Program-made: the position numbers and the translations under genes
Notes under the pieces: generated by a model
The model's database searches: none
What the model saw: only the letters and a program-made list of their open reading frames with translations
What the model was told of the DNA's origin: nothing
Shown here: piece by piece, positions 44,015 through 54,892 of the stretch
Layout: each line of letters starts with the position of its first letter
How positions within the stretch are numbered: the first letter of the stretch is position 1
Assembly (NCBI GenBank): GCA_028751875.1
Contig: CM054141.1
Location: 73,385,501-73,449,500 of the forward strand
Direction of reading: 5' to 3'
DNA length: 64,000 bases
From: Rapana venosa
Taxonomy: Eukaryota > Mollusca > Gastropoda > Neogastropoda > Muricidae

Positions 44015-44385
44015 ATCACTAGTCACGGCAGACTTCTCTGCGTGGTATTTGGGCTGCTCTTCCCGGGAAAAGAGTATCGCCACAAGAGCAGAGTCACCAC
44101 TATCATTTTTATGTGTTCCTGTCGCATGTGTATTTGTTTCCCCGATTAGAATTTTGCCAGGGACAACTCTCTTGTTGCCATGGGTTCTTTTACGTGCACT
44201 AAATTTGTTATATACTGAACCCTGATTCATCGTCTCATCTGAAAGCCTAGCACCCAGACAACCACTCATGGTCTAGAGGATGGGGAAAATGTTTAGGGCA
44301 CAAACGGGGATCAAACCACCACACATTTTGAACCCGGACTTTTCGCTTTCTAGGCAGGTATGTTACCTCTAGCCTACCCATCCAT
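44015..44385 (-). mobile_element. tRNA-derived SINE (family 2)
   Basis: In the minus sense: A box-like TAGGCTAGAGGTAA (about 44380), then AAAGCGAAAAGTCCGGGTTC and B box GGTTTGATCCCC (about 44310). The body has TCAGATGAGACGATGAA, GTGCACGTAAAAGAACCC, GAGAGTTGTCCCTGGCAAAA and GGAAGAGCAGCCCAAATACC. It matches 47740-48166 in order. The 3' end here runs into (CA)n instead of the LINE-type tail. Confidence 0.85.
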
Positions 44386-44404
44386 ACATGTATGTATATA
44401 TACG

Positions 44405-44766
44405 CATATATATATTTCGAACACCCAGATTTAAACAAACCACTGTTGGCCGTCGCTCTTTCTCTGTTTCCGGTCCCTCCACATGGAACGACCTCTGTCT
44501 TCCACTTCGCCAAAAGCCTTCACTTGATTCTTTCAAATCTAGCCTCAAAACGCACTTATACTCTATTTGAGATCTTCCCCTGTTGTCTGATCCTACTTGT
44601 CAATAGCTGCCTTCACCTCCACCACCCCCACCTAAGTGTGTTGTGTATATAAATTTTATATTTGTTTATCTTGATATTTATGGATTGTTGCATGCGTATG
44701 AATGATTTGAATGCAAGCGCTTTGATTTGTTTACTTTACAAGATTCAGCGCTATATAAATTCCATA

Positions 44767-44823
<57 letters not shown>

Positions 44824-44825
44824 CA
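44405..44825 (+). mobile_element. L2-like LINE 3' fragment
   Basis: The plus frame FRTPRFKQTTVGRRSFSVSG, WNDLCLPLRQKPSLD, FKSSLKTHLYSI and a stop (44568-44570) is the C-terminal end of the L2-like ORF. The 3' UTR lacks a TG repeat and ends in AAGCGCTTTGATTTG, ATTCAGCGCTATATAAATTC and (ATT)n (44768-44820). This copy shows no A-to-G clustering, which makes it a useful control for 34687-35425. Confidence 0.9.
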
Positions 44826-44829
44826 TATG

Positions 44830-44895
44830 ATACATACGTACATACATACATACAGACAGACAGACAGAGAGCTAGCTAGCTAGCTAGCTAGATAA

Positions 44896-44965
<70 letters not shown>

Positions 44966-45548
44966 GGGTGTGTATGTATGTATGTATGTAAGTATGTAAG
45001 TATGTATGTATGTATGTATGTAAGTATGTAAGTATGTATGTATGTATGTAAGTATGTATGTATGTATGTATGTAAGGATGTATGTATGTATTTATGTATT
45101 ATGTATACATGTATGTATGTAGGCATGTATGTATGTATGTATGTATGTATGTATGTATGTATGTATGTATGTATGTATGTATGTATGTATGTATGTATGT
45201 ATGTATGTATGTATGTATGTATGTATGTATGTATGTATGCATGCATGCATGTATGTATATATGTAGGTAGGTAGGTAGGTATGTATGTATGTATGTATGT
45301 ATGTATGTATGTATGTATGTATGTATGTATGTATGCATGCATGCATGCATGTATGTATATATGTAGGTAGGTAGGTATGTAGGTAGGTAATGTAGGTAGG
45401 TAGGTAGGTATGTAGGTAGGTGGTATGTAGGTATGTATGTAGGTATGTAGGTAGGAGGTTATGTAGGTATGTAGATAGGTAGGTATGTAGGTATGTAGGT
45501 AGGTATGTAGGTATGTAGGTATATAGGTAGGTATGTAGGTAGGTATGA
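44830..45548. repeat. (GACA), (GATA)n and (GTAT)n tetranucleotide block
   Basis: Successive ACAT, GACA, TAGC, then GATA (44890-44965), then about 580 bases of GTAT with GTAA, GCAT and GGTA variants. Two copies of a block with ATGCATGCATGCATGTATGT, then ATATATGTAGG (45235-45275 and 45330-45370), indicate a larger internal duplication. Confidence 0.95.
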
Positions 45549-45640
45549 CAATGACAATGACAATGACAAATTCTTTTATTTCGAGGATAATGAATAAGCA
45601 CACATGTGCTTTTTTACATCCAGTCCCCGCCCGTTAGGGA
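45545..45640 (-). mobile_element. 3' end of SINE family 1 with (TTGTCA)n tail
   Basis: In the minus sense: GGGGACTGGATGTAAAAAAG, CTTATTCATTATCCTCGAAA, then AAGAATTTGTCATTGTCATT, i.e. a hexanucleotide tail. Confidence 0.75.
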
Positions 45641-46055
45641 TACATCTTAATAATAATAACCCAATACTTATACAGTCTCACAATAAAAACAAGGGGAAAT
45701 AACCCTTTTCAAAACAGCTCCCCCCCAACAACCCCCCCCCCCCCCCAAGCAAGAAAATAAAAGAAAACCATAAAAATACCCCACCCCCACCCCCCAAAAA
45801 AAACCTTAACCAAAACAAACAAACAAACAAAAGAGAAGGAAAAACCAAACCAACAAAGATGATAAAAAAAGAGAAAAACAGACAAACAACAACAACAACA
45901 ACAAGAACAACAACAGAGCCAAGAAAAAAAACACAACCAAACTTAATAAGTCATAAAGATAAACATCTACACATTGTCAAATGGTACACATACTTGTTAC
46001 ACATAATTATAAATCAATTAATTAACAAACAAGATCATTTCAAATAACAATGAAA
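45641..46055. other. Unique A-rich region
   Basis: C-runs near 45720-45746 and poly-A/AAC-rich stretches. No gene or element identified. Confidence 0.45.
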
Positions 46056-46530
46056 TATGTGTGTAGATATGAAGGTAGGTATGTAGGTATGTATTTAGGT
46101 ATGTAGGTAGGTATGTAGGTAGGTATGTAGGTAGGTATGTAAGTAGGTATGTAGGTACGTATGTAGGTAGGTATGTAGGTAGGTATGTATGTATGTAGGT
46201 AGGTATTTAGGTATGTAAGTATGTAGGTAGGTATGTAGGTATGTAAGTAGGTAGGTACGTATGTAGGTATGTAGGTAGGTATATAGGTATGTAGGTAGGT
46301 ATTTAGGTATGTAAGTATGTAGGTAGGTATGTAGGTATGTAGGTAGGTAGGTAGGTATGTAGGTAGGTAGGTATGTAGGTAGGAGGTTATGTAGGTAGGT
46401 ATGTAGGTATGTAGGTAGGTATGTAGGTATGTAGGTAGGTATGTAGGTAGGTAGGTATGTATGTAGGTATGTAGGTTGGTAGGTATGTATGTAGTCATGT
46501 AGGTAGGTATGTAGGTATGTAGAATATGGG
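46056..46530. repeat. (GTAGGTAT)n microsatellite
   Basis: GGTA/TGTA tetranucleotides with ATTTAGG and AAGT variants. It is compositionally a relative of the block at 44970-45548 across the 45.6-46.05 kb spacer. Confidence 0.93.
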
Positions 46531-46636
46531 GTCAGCCTCTGTCCATGTTGAAGATTGACTACAACAAAACAGCGCCTATGTCTTCCATTTATTTCATTTC
46601 ATTTCTGGACTAATTATCTAAGCGTAAATTTCCCAG

Positions 46637-46951
46637 CAAGAAAGTGTGAACGGGTTGACTGTCCCCAAAGTAGAGCAGTGTCCATCCGGGGTGCTTGTGT
46701 ACAGCTCAGAGGAAGGACTGGTAGTGAAGAGGGATTGCCACTGTACCCACCAGGCCCACCAGCTCTTGACTATACACGGAGAACAGGACGAGAGCCTGCA
46801 GATACTCCTGCTGTCTTCTCTAATCATAGATTCCACAGAAGAAAAGACACCACCGCTACCTATGACTGGTGATGACACAGACAAGTTGGAACTGAAGCAG
46901 TCAAGGACAGGTCCAGAAAGACGAGTTGTGCTTGATATGGGCAGAGCCTGA
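46637..46951 (+). CDS. Candidate host exon, unidentified protein C-terminus
   Basis: After a possible acceptor TTTCCCAG (to 46636) a phase-0 frame reads QESVNGLTVPKVEQCPSGVL, continues with VYSSEEGLVVKRDC and HQLLTIHGEQDESLQILLLS, and ends ERRVVLDMGRA with a TGA stop at 46949-46951. Composition is balanced (charged, hydrophobic, few low-complexity residues), unlike every other long frame outside the LINEs. I recognise no family. A plus frame at 46961-47170 and a 186-codon minus frame (47178-46618) are also open, so strand choice is not secure. No promoter or polyadenylation signal is evident nearby. Confidence 0.35.
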   Translation, partial: QESVNGLTVPKVEQCPSGVLVYSSEEGLVVKRDCHCTHQAHQLLTIHGEQDESLQILLLSSLIIDSTEEKTPPLPMTGDDTDKLELKQSRTGPERRVVLDMGRA

Positions 46952-47177
46952 AGAGGGCAGGTGTTGAAGGCTGTGCACACTGACACCTGCACGACCCCGC
47001 AGGGGACAGGAGACCAAGGGAGTTCACTGCAGCCTTCACAGCTCCACCTGTCGGTCACTAGGGCTCCTGAACTTGTGCAGTGCAGGACGAGGGGGGAGGG
47101 GGAGGGGGGGAGGGGGGAGTGGGGAGGAATGAGGAGCAGGAACGCTTTTTGTGCCGAACATGGAAGGGTAGCTCTCA

Positions 47178-47277
47178 TCTCTCTCTCTCCTGCTCTCTCT
47201 CTCTCTCTCTCTCATCACTCTCTCTCTCTACTTCTCATCTCTCTCACTCTCTCTCTCTCCTCTCTCTCTCCTCTCTT

Positions 47278-47319
<42 letters not shown>

Positions 47320-47326
47320 CTCTCTC

Positions 47327-47372
<46 letters not shown>
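47178..47372. repeat. (CT)n microsatellite
   Basis: CT repeat with ATCACT, TTTCTTT and CCT interruptions. Confidence 0.95.
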
Positions 47373-47375
<3 letters not shown>

Positions 47376-47402
47376 ATTGAGTTTATTTTATTCTATTATC
47401 TA

Positions 47403-47419
47403 TTATATATATATATATA

Positions 47420-47462
<43 letters not shown>
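47403..47462. repeat. (TA)n microsatellite
   Basis: TA repeat interrupted by AATATATAA. Confidence 0.95.
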
Positions 47463-47464
<2 letters not shown>

Positions 47465-47550
47465 GCCTAAGGGCGGGTAATGGATGTAAAAAAGCATATG
47501 GGTGCTTATTCATTATCTCCGAAATAAAAGAATTTGTCATTGTCATCGTC
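47463..47550 (+). mobile_element. 3' end of SINE family 1
   Basis: GGGTGCTTATTCATTATCTC with CGAAATAAAAGAATTTGTCA, then TTGTCATCG. Same end as at 24741 and 45545. Confidence 0.72.
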
Positions 47551-47671
47551 TCTCTCAAAGTATTGTGTGTGTTATTGATGCTGTTGTTGTTGTAAAAGTT
47601 AATATAGTTCTCTAAGTTAATATTGTTCATTGAGTTTATTGTTTTTAGTTTGTAATTGCAATCTGCTCTAT

Positions 47672-47994
47672 AATAATAATAATAATAATGTATGGAATTT
47701 ATATAGCGCTGAATCTTGTAAAGCAACAAATCAAAGCGCTCAGATTTTTATTTTATACCACTTTAAGTCACGGCAGATTTCTCTCCGTGAAATTCGGGCT
47801 GCTCTCCCCGGGGAGAGCGGGAGAACGCGTCGCCACTTAGCGCTGCGCCACCCTTTCACCCCTTTTTTTTTTTTTTTCTGCAGCTGTATTTGTTTCCCTA
47901 TCAGAGTGGCTTTTTTCTAAGAATTTTGCCAGGGACAACTCTCTTGTTGCCGTGGGGTTTTTTACGTGCGCTAAATAATTACGTGTAACACACG

Positions 47995-48025
<31 letters not shown>

Positions 48026-48166
48026 TAGCGCCCAGACCACCACTCATGATCTAATGGATGGGGGAAAAATTTCCGGTCCAAACGGGGTACGAACCGCCGC
48101 ACACTTCAGACCCGGACTTTTCGCTTTCTAGACAGGCGCGTTACCTCTAGACCACCGATCCACTCT
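47672..48166 (-). mobile_element. tRNA-derived SINE (family 2) carrying an L2-like LINE tail
   Basis: In the minus sense: A box-like TGGTCTAGAGGTAA (48154-48141), AAAGCGAAAAGTCCGGG, and B box GGTTCGTACCCC (48095-48084). The body continues with TCGGATGAGACGATAAACCG, GTTGTCCCTGGCAAAATTC and GAGCAGCCCGAATTTCACGG. It ends with GAGCGCTTTGATTTG, TTACAAGATTCAGCGC and TATATAAATTCCATACATTA, then (ATT)n. That last 60 bases is the L2-like LINE 3' end, so head, body and LINE-derived tail are all present. Confidence 0.88.
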
Positions 48167-48168
48167 CA

Positions 48169-48515
48169 CGACAACGATGATGGTTTTTAAAAAGCAAAAA
48201 GCAGATAAGCATTCCTACTCCATTGTAGCTGTGCTGAAACAAGGACTAGCCTGACTAGAAAGGCAAACAAGAACTTTACGAGAACAGAGAACTGGACACA
48301 ACTATTGATATAGTGTGTGTCTATCTTATGATATAGTGTGTGTCTATCTGTGTCTATAGTGTGTGTCTATCTTAATCAATAGTTGTGTCCAGTTCTCTGT
48401 TCTCGTAAAGTTCTTGTTTGCCTTTCTAGTCAGGCTAGTCCTTGTTTCAGCACAGCTACAATGGAGTAGGAATGCTTATCTGCTTTTTGCTTTTTAAAAA
48501 CCATCATCGTTGTCG
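48169..48515. repeat. Perfect 141-bp inverted repeat (palindrome) with 65-bp loop
   Basis: The left arm 48169-48309 and right arm 48375-48515 are exact reverse complements by eye (outer ends CGACAACGATGATGG and CCATCATCGTTGTCG). The loop (48310-48374) holds three copies of ATAGTGTGTGTCTATCT. Each arm encodes the same short frame reading outside-in, MMVFKKQKADKHSYSIVAVL, then KQGLA and a stop. No terminal motif or clear target duplication identifies it as a known transposon. It could be a foldback/MITE-like element, a recent inverted duplication, or an assembly artefact. Confidence 0.92.
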
Positions 48516-48679
48516 TCGACTTTACCACCATCATCATCATCATCATCATCGGCGTCGTCGTCGTCGTCGTAGTCGTCGACTTCGTCGTCATCATCATCAT
48601 CTTCATCATCATCATCTCTCTTATTCACAAACACATACACACACACACTCGCACACATATTTTTTATCGTTATCTTTGC

Positions 48680-48768
<89 letters not shown>

Positions 48769-48960
48769 CGGGGAGAGGGGTCAGAGCGTGTGACCTTGTG
48801 GTGGTGACTCCATAGACTGACTAACAGTGACCCCCTCTGGCGCTGCAGACCAGAAGTCAGTGCACCTCACCTCCTCCTGCATTCTTCTGCCTGCCTGCCT
48901 TCCTTCCCTCCTGCCTTCCTTCCCTCCTTCCTTCCTTTATTGTTATTATTTTTTATTTAT
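48516..48960. repeat. (TCG/TCA)n, (GA)n and (CCTT)n microsatellites
   Basis: Trinucleotide ATC/GTC repeats 48520-48620, GA repeat 48680-48765 with GAAGAG breaks, and CCTTCCTT units 48890-48940. Confidence 0.9.
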
Positions 48961-49180
48961 TCTTTTATTTTTTTATTCTTTTATATCGAGGATAATGGAA
49001 TAAGTACTCGTGTGCTTTTTTATATCTAGTCCCCGTGTGTATGCGGTTTTGTAAATTTTGTCATCTGTTCCCACCGGCTCACAATGGCCTACTCTTTCGA
49101 AAAGCGGAACAGGATTTAACGTGTGCGCAAGATGTTCTGCATGCGTTCGCACACGGGGCCTCGGTTTATAGTCTCATCCT
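48955..49180 (-). mobile_element. SINE family 1, body and 3' end
   Basis: In the minus sense: GGATGAGACTATAAACCGAG, GCACACGTTAAATCCTGTTC, GCCGGTGGGAACAGATGACA, CTTATTCCATTATCCTCGAT and an A-rich tail. It lacks the tRNA head, starting at the same body position (14391 equivalent). Confidence 0.85.
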
Positions 49181-49184
49181 TCAT

Positions 49185-49297
49185 TCCTTCCTTCCTTCTT
49201 TCCTTCACCTTTAGTCACTGCTCCTTCTGTACACTATTCTCCTCTTCCTCTTCCTCCTCATCTTTCTCTTCCTCCTCCTCCTCCTCCTCTTCCTCTT

Positions 49298-49337
<40 letters not shown>

Positions 49338-49560
49338 TTCCTCCTCTCCTCCTCCTCTTCTCGCACTTCGCAATTCTTCCGCTTCAAATTATCCTTCTTC
49401 AAATTCTTGTACTTCAAAATCCTTTTGCATTCTTCTTCTTCGCGCTCTTCTTCTTTTCTTATCCTTGGAATTCTTCTTCTTTTCTTATCCTTGGAATTCT
49501 TCTCTTTTTTTTATTCTTGGCATTCGTCTTCTTTTCTTATCCTTGGCATTCTTTGTTTTT
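49185..49560. repeat. Pyrimidine-rich (TTCCTCC)n and TTCTTCTTTTCTTATCCTTG repeats
   Basis: CTTC/CTCC tract (49240-49360), then three to four roughly 30-bp units with CTTATCCTTGGAATTCTTC. The Ser-rich plus frame here is compositional. Confidence 0.85.
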
Positions 49561-49970
49561 GATGTGGGATTTTTTGTTGTTGCATTATTTGCATTCTTCT
49601 CATTCTTTGCATTCTTCGCATTCATTTTCTTTGCATCTCTCTTTTGTTTACTGTTGCCTTTTTCTTATTCTGCAGCCCCTCCACCCCCATCCCCCCACTC
49701 CGCCACCCAGCACCCCCCCCCCCCCCCCAACTCTCAAAGACACCAACAGCCCACTTTCTAACTCGTTTATGTCCTATTATTTTTACTGTCACTCTTTTTG
49801 ATTCCCAATCTTCTCTTTTTTGGGTTGTCGGATTTTTCTTCATTTTTTTTCTCTCACTTGTGCGTTCACTGGTCATTTTGTGGAGACATTCTTCTTTTGG
49901 ATCTGGCCTGGGGTCCATTTACCCCTAGGATGTAGGACGTGTCAATGCTGACCTGGTCACCCGTCAGGGG
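49561..49970. other. Unique pyrimidine-biased region
   Basis: C-run at 49711-49729. No gene recognised. Confidence 0.4.
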
Positions 49971-49974
49971 CATG

Positions 49975-51850
49975 TGGCGTTTCATGGAATACTATGGTAT
50001 GTGGTGTTTTATGGAATACTATGTGTATGAGGTGTTTTATGGAATACTATGGTATGTGGCGTTTCATGGAATACTATGGTATGTGGCGTTTCATGGAATA
50101 CTATGGTATGTGGCGTTTCAAGGAATACTATGTGTATGTGGCGTTTTATGGAATACTATGGTATGTGGTGTTTTATGGAATACTATGTGTATGAGGTGTT
50201 TTATGGAATACTATGGTATGTGGCGTTTTATGGAATACTATGGTATGTGGCGTTTTATGGAATACTATGGTATGTGGCGTTTTATGGAATACTATGGTAT
50301 GTGGCGTTTTATGGAATACTATGGTATGTGGTGTTTTATGGAATACTATGGTATGTGGCGTTTTATGGAATACTATGGTATGTGGTGTTTTATGGAATAC
50401 TATGGTATGTGGCGTTTCATGGAATACTATGGTATGTGGCGTTTTATGGAATACTATGTGTATGTGGTGTTTCATGGAATACTATGTGTATGTGGTGTTT
50501 TATGGAATACTATGTGTATGTGGTGTTTTATGGAATACTATGGTATGTGGCGTTTTAAGGAATACTATGGTATGTGGTGTTTTATGAAATACTATGTGTA
50601 TGTGGTGTTTTATGGAATACTATGTGTATGTGGTGTTTATGGAATACTATGTGTATGTGGTGTTTCATGGAATACTATGTGTATGTGGTGTTTTATGGAA
50701 TACTATGTGTATGTGGTGTTTTATGGAATACTATGTGTATGTGGTGTTTTATGGAATACTATGGTATGTGGTGTTTTATGGAATACTATGTGTATGTGGT
50801 GTTTTATGGAATACTATGTGTATGTGGTGTTTTATGGAATACTATGTGTATGTGGTGTTTTATGGAATACTATGTGTATGTGGTGTTTTATGGAATACTA
50901 TGTGTATGTGGTGTTTCATGGAATACTATGGTATGTGGTGTTTCATGGAATACTATGTGTATGTGGTGTTTAGGAATACTATGTGTATGTGGTGTTTTAT
51001 GGAATACTATGTGTATGTGGTGTTTTATGGAATACTATGTGTATGTGGTGTTTTATGGAATACTATGTGTATGCGGTGTTTTATGGAATACTATGTGTAT
51101 GTGGTGTTTTATGGAATGCTATGTATATGTGGTTTTATGCAATACTATGTGAATGTGGTGTTTTTTGGAATACTATGTGTATGTGGTGTTTTATGGAATA
51201 CTATGATATGTGATGTTTTGTGGAATACTATGTGTATGTGGTGTTTTATGGAATACTATGTGTATGTGGTGTTTATGGAATACTATGGTATGTGGTGTTT
51301 TAAGGAATACTATGGTATGTGGTGTTTTATGGAATACTATGGTATGTGGTGTTTAATGGAATACTATGGTATGTGGTGTTTTATGGAATACTATGGTATG
51401 TGGCGTTTTATGGAGTACTATGGTATGTGGCGTTTTAAGGAATACTATGGTATGTGGTGTTTTATGGAATACTATGTGTATGTGGTGTTTCATGGAATAC
51501 TATGTGCATGTGGTGTTTTATGGAATACTATGGTATGTGGTGTTTTATGGAATACTATGTGTATGTGGTGTTTTATGGAATACTATGTGCATGTGGTGTT
51601 TTATGGAATACTATGTGTATGTGGTGTTTTATGGAATACTATGTGTATGTGGTGTTTTATGGAATACTATGTGTATGTGGTGTTTTTATGGAATACTATG
51701 GTATGTGTTGTTTTATGGAATTACTATGTGTATGTGGTGTTTCATGGAATACTATGTGTATGTGGTGTTTCATGGAATACTATGTGCATGTGGTGTTTTA
51801 TGGAATACTATGGTATGTGGTGTTTATGGAATACTATGTGTATGTGGTGT
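49975..51850. repeat. Minisatellite array, mixed 27-bp and 28-bp units, about 68 copies
   Basis: Core TATGGAATACTATGGTATG (27-bp class) or TATGGAATACTATGTGTATG (28-bp class), then TGGTGTTT or TGGCGTTT. The 27-bp class dominates the left third and 51290-51450. The 28-bp class dominates 50460-51260 and 51470-51850. Frames like MVCGVLWNT are open only while 27-bp units run consecutively. Confidence 0.96.
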
Positions 51851-52262
51851 TTTAAGGAAGAGGAAATAGAAAGTGTAAGGGAAGTTAAAGAAGTGAGAGG
51901 AAGGAGAGGAAGGAGAAAAGGTTAAGAAATAGCATCAGTGCTGGTATTTTGTGGGGGGGGGGGGGGGGACAAAACTAGAAAAGTAATGATAATACTTTTA
52001 AACAGGAGCAAAAATATAAACTCAACAATGTGGAAACATGAAATAACAATAATGTAACAAACAATAAATATTCAAGTGGACTATGCAATAAAATCGGGCA
52101 ATGGAAAATTGCTAGCTTGAATTTTCAATACAGTTTCCAGAGACTGTTCAGAAAATGTGGGTAAAAAAAGGGTTTTACAATAGGGCACTCAAATATGATA
52201 TGGTATTGGAAATATGATCCCCACATAGACACTTACATGTTTACAAATTTTGTAAGGAATGC
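51851..52262. other. Unique AT-rich spacer
   Basis: G-run at 51953-51968, otherwise A-rich. No gene or element recognised. Confidence 0.4.
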
Positions 52263-53755
52263 ATGTTCTGTGTGTGTGTCTGTGTGTGTCTTGTGTGTGT
52301 GTGTGGGGTCTGTATGTGTGTGTGGTCTGTATGTGGTGTGGATTTCTGTATGTGTTGTGTCTGTATGTGTGTGTGTGTGTCTGTATGTGTGCGTGTGTCT
52401 GTGTGTGTGTTGTCTGGGGACGGGTGTGTGTGTCTGTGTGTGTGTGTGTGTGTGTGTCTGTGTGTGTCTGTGTGTGTGTGTGTCTGTGTGTGTCTGTGTG
52501 TGTGTGTGTTGTCTGTGTTTTGGGGTCATGTGGTGTGTGTCTGTGTGTGTGTCTGTCTGTTTGTGTGTGTGTGTGTGTGTGTCTGTCGTGTGTGTGTGTG
52601 TCTGTGTGTGGTGTCTGTGGTGTCTGTGTCTGTTGTGTGTGTGTCGTGGTGTGTCTGTGTGTGGGGTCTGTGTATGTGTGTGTCTGGTGTGTGTCTGTGT
52701 GTTGTGTGTCTGTGTGTCTGTGTTCCTGTTGTGGGGGTTTGAGTGTCTGTGTCTGTGTGGGGGTGTGTGTCTTTGTCTGTGTGTGTGTTGTGTGGGTCTG
52801 TGTGTGTGGGTGTCTGTGTGTGTGTCTGTGTGTCTTTGGGTGTGTTTGGGTGTATGTGTGTCTGTATGGTGTCTGTGTGTGCCTGTGTGTGTGTGTGTGT
52901 GTCTATGTGTGGGTCTGTGTGTGTGTGTTTGTGTGTGTTTGTGTGTATGTGTGTCTGTGTGTGTGCCTGTTGTGTGTGTTGTCTGTGTGTGTGTCTATGT
53001 GTGTGTCTGTGTGTGGTCTGTGTGTGTGCTGTTGTGTGTCTGTGTGTCTGTGTGTGTCTGTGTGTGTGTCTGTGTGTGTGTCGGGTGTTGCTGTGTGTGT
53101 GTCTGTGTGTGTGTCGTTGTGTCTGTGGTGTGTCTATGTGTGTGTCTGTGGGGTGTGTCTGTGTGGTGGTTCTGTGTGGTCTGTGTGTCTGTGTGTGCCT
53201 GTGTGTGTCTGTGTGTGTGTCTGTGTGTGTGTCTATGTGGTGTGTCTGTGTGTGTGTGTGTCTGTGTGTCTGTGGGTGTTTTGTGGTGGTGTTTTGTTTG
53301 TGTGTATGTGTGTCTGTGTGTGTGCTTGTGTGTGGGTCTGTGTGTGTGTCTTGTGTGTGTCTGTGTGTGTGTCGGGTGTGTGTGCCCTGTGTGTCTGTGT
53401 GTGTCTGTGTGTGTGTCTGTTGTGTGCCTGTGTGTTCGTGTCTGTGTGTGTGTTCTGTGTCTTTGTATGTGTGGTGTGTTCTGAGTGTGTGTGTCTCTGT
53501 GTGGGGCTGTGGTGTCTCTTTTCTGTGTGTGTGTGTGGTGTCGTGTGTGTGTCTCTGTTTGTGTTTTTGTGTGTGTGTCTGTGTGTGTTTGTGTGTGTGT
53601 CGGGTGTGTTTCTCTTTGTATGTGTCTGTGTGTGTGTGTGTGTGTGTCTGGGTGTTTTGTCTGTGTGTGTTTGCGTGTGTGTCTGTGTGTGTGTGTCTTT
53701 GTATGTGTCAGTGGTGTGTTGTGTGTGTGTCTGTGTGTGTGTCTGTGTGTGCGTT
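52263..53755. repeat. GT-rich (TGTGTGTCTG)n microsatellite, 1.5 kb
   Basis: GT repeat in which TCTG, TATG and GGG interruptions recur quasi-periodically. All plus frames read Cys/Val-rich low complexity, including one of 533 codons. These are artefacts. Confidence 0.95.
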
Positions 53756-53869
53756 CATCCCCAGGGTTGTTTTCACCTGATACTAATGACGATGAGCACG
53801 GGAGAAAGCAGCGAGCTAGAGATGGAAAGAACACAACAAACAAACAAACAACCGAGTTAAACAAACAAA

Positions 53870-53901
<32 letters not shown>

Positions 53902-53953
53902 ACACACAACACACAAACACACACACACACAAAACGAGTCAACAAGCAAAAGA

Positions 53954-53984
<31 letters not shown>

Positions 53985-54002
53985 CGAGTCAACAAACAAA
54001 AG

Positions 54003-54036
<34 letters not shown>

Positions 54037-54300
54037 AGTCAAAAAAAACAAAAGAACACACAACACACACACACACACACACACACAAAACGAGTCAACA
54101 AGCAAAAGAACACACACACACACAACACACACACACACACCCCAAAACACAAAACAAAGTCCAACAAGCAAAAGAACACACCACACACACCACACACCAC
54201 ACACACACACACCACACACAAACGAGTCAACAAACAAAAGAATCACACACACACACACCCCACCACACACAAACGAGTCAACAAATCTAAAAGAACATAC
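53870..54300. repeat. Compound repeat: ACGAGTCAACAAACAAAAGA plus (CA)n, about 8 copies
   Basis: A conserved 20-base module alternates with CA runs of 25-45 bases. Composite units of variable length argue for duplication of module plus microsatellite together. Confidence 0.92.
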
Positions 54301-54429
54301 ACACAAGCAAGTCATTAAACAAACAAAAATGCACAAACAAACGCAAAAACAATTCTAATCTTTAATTCCAGCTTGCAGAAAATAAAGAGATGGCAAGAAC
54401 AAACAGACCAGCAAGTAAATGAACACAGA

Positions 54430-54630
54430 ACAAACACACGAACTTTACTCACACACAAACAGTACACGCCCCACACACAAACACGCACACCACACACACA
54501 CAACACACTCACTCACACACACACCACACACACACACACACACACTCACTCACTCACACAACACACACACACACACACAACCACACACACACCACACACA
54601 CACACACCCCACACCACACACACACACAGC
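54430..54630. repeat. CA-rich microsatellite with CTCA interruptions
   Basis: CA repeat with ACTCACTC and CC breaks. Confidence 0.92.
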
Positions 54631-54892
54631 TTCTAGCTCTGTACTCCCATGATGAACCCACAGTGATGGTGATGCAAGTGCTCATCTTCATAATTATAAG
54701 CTACTGTAAAATGAATGACAAAATAAAGTCATCAGGCAAAAAGTGAAAGGGAACGAGAGAAAGAAATACCAAGTAAAAGAAATAATGAAAAGAAATACAT
54801 GCTATGAAAAAAAATGACAGAACGCTGATAAAGGCAAAGAAACAAGCATACAAAATGCTGTAAAAGCCAAGCTACTGAGCGTCTACAGACAT

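Noticed and set aside
44830..46530. Centromeric satellite
   Set aside because: Tetranucleotide repeats of under 1 kb with no long monomer or dyad structure. Nothing points to a centromere.
48430..48615. 61-codon minus frame beginning with Met/Thr runs
   Set aside because: It joins an ATC/GTC microsatellite to the right arm of the inverted repeat. Only the short KKQKADKHSYS portion is non-repetitive and it is duplicated in both arms.
50594..51925. 443-codon Cys/Met/Tyr-rich plus frame
   Set aside because: Reading of the 27/28-bp array. It shifts register with each 28-bp unit and has no non-repeat domain.
52259..53860. 533-codon Cys/Val-rich frame
   Set aside because: GT-microsatellite artefact.
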